This document shows, one piece after another, positions 6,344-8,283 of a stretch of DNA of 8,283 bases (the stretch's first letter is position 1; each line of letters opens with the position of its first letter). Origin of the DNA: Acetatifactor sp. (GTDB taxonomy: Bacteria > Bacillota > Clostridia > Lachnospirales > Lachnospiraceae). The DNA lies in assembly GCA_016303085.1 (NCBI GenBank), contig JAEDMI010000107.1:1-8283 (forward strand). Direction: 5' to 3'. The notes under the pieces are model-generated. The model was given only the letters and a program-made list of their open reading frames with translations. It ran no database searches and was not told where the DNA came from. A program made the translations under genes and the position numbers.

Positions 6344-6942
6344 CTATTCTTCAATCCTCAGCTCACGCAGCTGCTCCTTTTTCTTTAGTTCCGGTTTGCG
6401 GCGTACATCCATGGAAGCATCCAAAATCAGAACCGTCCTCACCAGAGCCGGAATTCCCATCATCCCTGCCAAAATATCGGTATGGGAATCGGCAGAGCCA
6501 TGCACCGTCACAAAAGCAAGCACCTTATCCTTATTCATCTGTACCGTCTCTGAAGGGGACAAATCCTCTGCCACAACAATCACCGGTTCCGAAGACTCCG
6601 GCCATTCATCCCCGGAATTCTCCAAGGCGGATGCACCTTCCCCGGCTTCCTGCAAAATCCGCACAATTCTCTCCGAGACATCCCTCACGTCAGCCGCTCT
6701 CGCCGCCACATAATCATTCTCCGTAGCGGCAAACCTTTCGGAAATCTCCTCCCCTGTAAATCCGGCCGTAAAACTCAGGGCTGTACTTTCCATTCCCAAA
6801 TTTTTCAGAACAACGGACACATTGATTCCCTTTCCTCCGGGAAGTATCAATTCCGAATCCGTCCTGTTGGCAAATCCCTGTTTAAAATCCCTTACCAAAC
6901 AATATAGTCGAGAGAAGGATTCAGCGTAACCATATATATCAT
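6344..6942 (-). pseudogene. fruK'-'ptsI: Chimeric remnant: start of 1-phosphofructokinase joined to a ptsI fragment, with a frameshift
   Basis: The ATG at 6942 begins MIYMVTLNPSLDYIV, a near-perfect N-terminus of 1-phosphofructokinase (fructose-1-phosphate kinase, PfkB family). After codon 15 the frame meets TGG TAA. Restoring one T near 6897-6899 (GTTTG to GTTTTG) lets the protein continue as LVRDFKQGFANRTDSE and LPGGKGINVS, the PfkB sugar-binding signature. After about 66 codons, near 6743, the similarity switches without losing frame to enzyme I of the phosphotransferase system: NDYVAARAADVRDVSERI, EDLSPSETVQ and FVTVHGSADSHTDILAG, with the phosphohistidine in SHT. The catalytic C-terminus of FruK and the PEP-binding barrel of PtsI are absent. 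The conserved AILAR after the histidine has become DILAG, and segments before the TAG seem deleted. The frame stays open upstream to 7072, but that part lies in the hpf terminator. I read it as a deletion scar from a fruK-(...)-ptsI operon, although the 184-codon open frame leaves some chance of a translated protein. Confidence 0.8.
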
Positions 6943-7018
6943 CTTGTTTCTGCTTATCATCCATGTACATCCATCTAGCATCAATTCCCGGGCATTTCAA
7001 TCGGCAGAATACCTGTGT

Positions 7019-7063
7019 AAAACAAAAAACACCGGAAAAGATATCATTACTTCTTTTCCGGTG
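7019..7063 (-). terminator. Rho-independent terminator of hpf
   Basis: On the minus strand a 12-bp perfect stem (7063-7052 with 7041-7030, arm CACCGGAAAAGA) closes a 10-base loop and is followed by TTTTTTGTTTT. It starts about 40 bases after the hpf stop codon. This is the clearest terminator in the window and ends the hpf transcript before the fruK-ptsI remnant. Confidence 0.9.
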
Positions 7064-7103
7064 CCTCTGCACTGCCTATTCACTTTCTTCCGTTCAGAAC
7101 GGC

Positions 7104-7631
7104 TTACACTTCCGGTTCAATCAATCCGTAGGTGTCTCCCTTTCTCTTGTACACCACATTTACCTGATCCGTCTCTGCGTTGATAAATACAAAGAAGTTA
7201 TGTCCCAGCAGTTCCATCTGGATGCAGGCGTCCTCGGGGTACATGGGTTTGATATCGAACTTCTTTGTGCGGACGATTTTGATATCCTCATCGTCCATGT
7301 AGTCGTTCTCCACATACATTTTGCTGAAGGAACTTGCCGCCTGTTGCTTGTCCACAATCTTATTCTTGTACTTTTTCAGCTGTCTCTCGATAATCTCCTC
7401 TACCAGATCAATCGATACATACATATCATTGCTTACCTGCTCGGAACGAATAATATTTCCCTTGACAGGAATTGTCACTTCAATCTTCTGACGATCCTTC
7501 TCTACGCTAAGCGTTACATGAGCTTCCGTATCGGGATTAAAATACTTTTCCAGCTTGCCGATTTTTTCCTCCACAGCAGCCTTTAAACCGGGCGTAACAT
7601 CAATACCTCTTCCTAAAATGATAAATTTCAT
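7104..7631 (-). CDS. hpf: Long-form ribosome hibernation promoting factor
   Basis: Long HPF binds the 30S decoding region in stationary phase or under stress, and pairs two ribosomes into inactive 100S dimers. The product has 175 residues, as expected of the long form. The N-terminal domain (about 1-100) starts MKFIILGRGIDVTPGLK and contains HVTLSVEKDRQKIEVTIP and DMYVSIDLVEEIIERQLKKYK. A charged linker follows, then a C-terminal dimerisation domain (about 120-175) with IVRTKKFDIKPMYPEDA and LLGHNFFVFINAETDQVNVV and YKRKGDTYGLIEPE. The start at 7631 follows GAAGGGGA at 7639-7646 by seven bases. It has its own promoter and a strong terminator, so it looks monocistronic. In many Firmicutes hpf precedes secA, which is not the case here. 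Confidence 0.96.
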   Translation of the reverse strand: MKFIILGRGIDVTPGLKAAVEEKIGKLEKYFNPDTEAHVTLSVEKDRQKIEVTIPVKGNIIRSEQVSNDMYVSIDLVEEIIERQLKKYKNKIVDKQQAASSFSKMYVENDYMDDEDIKIVRTKKFDIKPMYPEDACIQMELLGHNFFVFINAETDQVNVVYKRKGDTYGLIEPEV

Positions 7632-7665
7632 ATGACCATCCCCTTCGGTTATTTATTGTATAAGC

Positions 7666-7695
7666 ATTATACCATATTTTCATCCGGTTTTGCAA
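7666..7695 (-). promoter_or_regulatory. Promoter of hpf
   Basis: On the minus strand TTGCAA (7695-7690) is followed after 18 bp by a perfect TATAAT (7671-7666), preceded by TGG as an extended -10. The layout closely mirrors the thlA promoter (same -35, same TATGGTA at the -10). The leader would be roughly 30 bases. Confidence 0.7.
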
Positions 7696-7846
7696 CAATT
7701 TAACAAATTATTTACTTGTTTTTGACATTGCTCTTGTCAACAGAAAAATATACCTTTTTTGACAAAAAACGATTTTTATTACAACTTCACAAAACAGGCG
7801 TTCCCATTTCTAAGCCTTTCGGATATATTTTTCTTTTGCAAAAAAC

Positions 7847-7917
7847 TGTGGATAATGTGCATAACTCGGTGTATAAATGGTTTTTGTCCTATTTTTGAGC
7901 TTTTCCCATGTGGATAA
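7847..7917 (-). other. Cluster of four DnaA-box-like 9-mers
   Basis: On the minus strand the motifs are TTATCCACA (7917-7909), TTATACACC (7876-7868), TTATGCACA (7864-7856) and TTATCCACA (7855-7847). Two are exact strong DnaA boxes, one fits TTATNCACA, and one differs only in the last base. All point the same way, and two are directly adjacent. The surrounding DNA is AT-rich and gene-free. This is the signature of a DnaA-binding region: a replication origin element, a DnaA-titrating cluster, or a DnaA-controlled promoter region. Confidence 0.65.
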
Positions 7918-8050
7918 CTTTTTCCTGTTTTCCATTCTTATTTTATCGATATATCACTCATTTTGAATCTTTTGTACAATTTGCACAGACGCAAAAAGTC
8001 AATAGTACTTTCTTCCCGAATACAATATTTTGAAAACTTTCTGAATTTGC

Positions 8051-8086
8051 AAATAAGAAAGCCGCATCCCACTGAAGAGATGCGGC
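8051..8086 (-). terminator. Rho-independent terminator of the NlpC/P60 gene
   Basis: On the minus strand an 8-bp GC-rich stem GCCGCATC / GATGCGGC (8086-8079 with 8068-8061) closes a 10-base loop and is followed by TTTCTTATTT. It starts 15 bases after the stop codon at 8101. On the plus strand the stem is followed by ATTTTCTTTT, so it could work in both directions. Confidence 0.85.
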
Positions 8087-8100
8087 ATTTTCTTTTGCAC

Positions 8101-8283
8101 CTAGAATATTCTTCTGATTGCCAGAATTTTTCTGTAATCTGCCTGTGAAACCTTGATACCTGTCTTTTTATTGGAAGCATGGACAATCTGTCCGTTTCCG
8201 ATATAGATTGCCACATGACCGGAATAGCAAATCAAATCACCGGGCTGTGCATTTTCCAGACCGTCCACGGCATAACCCTGAGT
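8101..8283 (-). CDS. NlpC/P60 family cell-wall hydrolase, C-terminal part (runs off the right edge)
   Basis: The last 60 residues of a cysteine peptidase domain are in the window, including ENAQPGDLICYSGHVAIYIG and NGQIVHASN, ending YRKILAIRRIF. NlpC/P60 enzymes cleave peptidoglycan stem peptides outside the membrane, often between D-Glu and the diamino acid. The histidine in SGHVAIYIG and the histidine in IVHAS correspond to the second and third members of the Cys-His-His triad. The catalytic cysteine and any binding or SH3 domains lie beyond the right edge, so the full architecture is unknown. The frame ends with TAG, followed by a terminator. Confidence 0.9.
   Translation of the reverse strand, partial: TQGYAVDGLENAQPGDLICYSGHVAIYIGNGQIVHASNKKTGIKVSQADYRKILAIRRIF

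Larger units (their letters stand above)
7632..8100. other. 469-bp AT-rich intergenic region
   Basis: Between hpf and the NlpC/P60 gene I find no convincing gene. The region holds the hpf promoter at its left end, the DnaA-box cluster in the middle and a terminator at its right end. A short inverted repeat TTGACA/TGTCAA (7722-7727 and 7735-7740) and several T- and A-runs are also present. A 60-codon open frame at 7716-7898 lacks a ribosome binding site and has biased, low-complexity composition. From about 7925 to 8050 I recognise nothing. Confidence 0.6.

Noticed and set aside
6893..6900. Programmed -1 ribosomal frameshift to join the two fruK frames
   Set aside because: The site lacks a slippery heptamer and re-pairing of GTT after a -1 slip would mismatch; a simple one-base deletion fits better.
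6943..7072. Start of the fruK-ptsI frame at 7072 or at the ATGs near 6970 and 6964
   Set aside because: 7030-7063 is the hpf terminator, no ribosome binding site is seen, and FruK similarity begins at the ATG at 6942 in another frame.
7689..7706. A third Rex-like site over the hpf -35 region (TTGTTAAATTGTTGCAAA)
   Set aside because: Only the left half is good; the right half mismatches at three core positions and the DNA is very AT-rich, so chance is likely.
7716..7898. 60-codon plus-strand open frame in the hpf-NlpC spacer
   Set aside because: No ribosome binding site, Phe/Leu/Lys-rich product expected from AT-rich DNA, and it runs through the DnaA boxes.
7847..7917. Calling the DnaA-box cluster the chromosomal origin
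   Set aside because: No origin-associated genes are nearby, flanking genes are co-directional, and I see no clear DnaA-trio repeat; only whole-genome skew could settle it.

Overview
The window looks like chromosomal DNA from a butyrate-producing member of the Clostridia, most likely Lachnospiraceae. The basis is the gene order thl-crt-hbd-bcd, strong GGAGG-type ribosome binding sites, long AT-rich spacers, a long-form ribosome hibernation factor, and a membrane-anchored M23 peptidase of a type I associate with Lachnospiraceae. The species cannot be named from this sequence alone.

Positions 1-3595 (minus strand) hold the first four genes of a butyryl-CoA synthesis operon, read from right to left: thiolase, crotonase, 3-hydroxybutyryl-CoA dehydrogenase, and the first 113 codons of butyryl-CoA dehydrogenase, which runs off the left edge. 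Together they convert two acetyl-CoA to butyryl-CoA. Each of the three spacers (101, 138 and 140 bp) contains a sizeable inverted repeat, and the last also carries a duplicated 22-bp motif. The thiolase gene has a clear promoter (TTGCAA, 17 bp, TACACT with an extended -10). It is flanked by two inverted copies of TTGTTATTTTTTT that resemble operators of the NADH/NAD+ sensor Rex.

Divergent from the operon, on the plus strand, is rarA (3814-5163). It encodes an AAA+ replication-fork maintenance ATPase whose N-terminus reads QLSLF, a good match to the sliding-clamp binding motif. It converges on a minus-strand gene for a membrane-anchored M23 metallopeptidase (5174-6277).

Upstream of the peptidase is a scrambled remnant (6344-6942). 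The first ~66 codons of 1-phosphofructokinase (fruK), broken by a one-base deletion, are joined in frame to a piece of phosphotransferase enzyme I (ptsI) that keeps the phosphohistidine but lacks the PEP-binding domain. Then come hpf (7104-7631), with its own promoter and terminator, and a 469-bp gene-free AT-rich spacer. That spacer holds four DnaA-box-like 9-mers within 71 bp and a terminator. The window ends with the last 60 codons of an NlpC/P60-type cell-wall hydrolase (8101-8283, minus strand).

I see no tRNA, rRNA, CRISPR array, transposase or prophage gene. The observations most worth a second look are the Rex-like inverted pair at the thiolase promoter, the fruK-ptsI chimeric remnant, the DnaA-box cluster, and the palindromic repeats in the butyrate operon spacers.
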